64,000 nucleotides of DNA from Paraglaciecola chathamensis S18K6. Its GTDB lineage: Bacteria; Pseudomonadota; Gammaproteobacteria; Enterobacterales; Alteromonadaceae. The translations under genes were made by a program, and so were the position numbers. Where the stretch lies: contig BAEM01000033.1 in NCBI GenBank assembly GCA_000314955.1, positions 124,001 to 188,000 of the forward strand. The letters run 5' to 3'. The notes beneath the pieces were generated by a model that was not told the origin of the DNA, made no database searches, and was given only the letters and a program-made list of their open reading frames with translations. Positions 63,567-64,000 of this stretch are shown piece by piece (within the stretch, counting starts at the first letter, position 1; every line of letters begins with the position of its first letter).

Positions 63567-64000
63567 CTAAAAAAGGAACAGCTACAATCGTGAAGGGCAT
63601 GATTTTATGTGCCGTTTTACACCTAATGGGATGCGCTAACTCAAAGACAGACGTTCTAATATATGAACCAGATGATGAGCTAGTTGTGCTTGCTCATGGC
63701 TTGGGAAGAAGTGGCTGGGCAATGTGGCGCTTAGCTCAGCGATTGGAAGACGCTCAGTATAAAGTGTGCCGGTTAGACTACGCCACCTTTGGCGTTAGTG
63801 TTGCTGACGCGCTAGCCGAAACACGTAAACAGATTGATGATTGCACAGCGCAAGCGCCTAAGGTGCATTTTGTCGGGCACTCCCTGGGCGGCTTGGTCAT
63901 TCGTGCTTATTTACAAAATAACCAACAAAACCTGAAAAAAGCGCGAATGGGTCAGGTTGTACTTATTGGCACCCCCAATAAAGGCAGTGAATTAGCTGAC
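63551..64000 (+). CDS. Lipase-like alpha/beta hydrolase lipoprotein, 3' end outside window
   Basis: The frame is open from 63551 to the window end. A basic start and the hydrophobic MILCAVLHLMGC give a lipoprotein signal. LVVLAHGLGRSGWAMWRLAQ holds the oxyanion loop. The nucleophile elbow is HFVGHSLGGLVIRAYL, and VVLIGTPNKGSELAD is typical of PGAP1/EstA-like lipases. The ATG at 63551 overlaps the FISUMP gene by 16 bases. A GTG at 63590 after AAAGGA is the alternative start but leaves a very short signal. The acid and His of the triad lie beyond the window. Confidence 0.78.
   Translation, partial: MCKKLAKKGTATIVKGMILCAVLHLMGCANSKTDVLIYEPDDELVVLAHGLGRSGWAMWRLAQRLEDAQYKVCRLDYATFGVSVADALAETRKQIDDCTAQAPKVHFVGHSLGGLVIRAYLQNNQQNLKKARMGQVVLIGTPNKGSELAD

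Noticed and set aside
1-64000. tRNA, rRNA, insertion sequences and prophage
   Set aside because: No tRNA-like arm patterns, transposase or integrase proteins, or phage structural genes were seen on reading both strands. A covariance-model search would be needed to exclude small RNAs.

Overview
The window looks like chromosomal core sequence from a marine gammaproteobacterium of the Alteromonadales, most like Paraglaciecola/Glaciecola/Alteromonas. This rests on the coaE-zapD-yacG order, an epd-pgk-aldolase operon that ends in a class I aldolase, the PEP-CTERM regulators PrsK/PrsR, a fatty-acid cis/trans isomerase, and general protein similarity recalled from memory. No database search was run. 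I saw no rRNA, tRNA, CRISPR array, prophage or insertion sequence. The first gene (coaE) and the last gene (a lipase-like lipoprotein) run off the ends.

Layout. 1-10 kb: housekeeping and stress genes (coaE, zapD, yacG, a peroxiredoxin-glutaredoxin fusion, a secreted hydrolase, a GST-like protein, a soluble histidine kinase, rsmE, mscS, an M48 lipoprotein protease). 10-17 kb: metK, with a four-unit MetJ operator, divergent from tkt-epd-pgk-fba. 17-23 kb: small proteins, then the ppk-ppx polyphosphate operon and an ACT-domain regulator. 23-32.5 kb: phosphate uptake (DUF47-pit, pstSCAB-phoU, a porin O/P family porin). 32.6-36 kb: an OxyR-like regulator and a sigma factor/anti-sigma/coiled-coil operon. 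36-45 kb: mixed metabolic genes, lipoproteins, a PEP-CTERM protein and cti. 45-54.4 kb: two MFS transporters (one clearly GlpT), a ketoacyl synthase III, prsK-prsR and lrgAB. 54.4-64 kb: twin DUF1566 proteins, a YggN-like protein, a solitary DNA methyltransferase, hemW-rdgB, a detached TonB-domain protein, an SDR, a FISUMP protein and the truncated lipase.

The strongest system-level signal is phosphate control. Four transcription units (ppk-ppx, DUF47-pit, pstSCAB-phoU and the porin) carry PHO-box-like repeats, 7-mers resembling CTGTCAT at 11-bp spacing. Outer-membrane entry, high- and low-affinity uptake and polyphosphate storage therefore appear to form one contiguous PhoB regulon of about 14 kb. 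A second regulatory theme is the exosortase-type surface system: the PrsK/PrsR pair has a plausible target in the window, the PEP-CTERM gene at 41918. That gene has a candidate sigma-54 promoter and a perfect 11-bp inverted repeat enclosing its ribosome binding site and start codon. The least understood unit is the sigma/anti-sigma/coiled-coil operon at 33640-35861, whose anti-sigma gene contains an in-frame 18-bp minisatellite.
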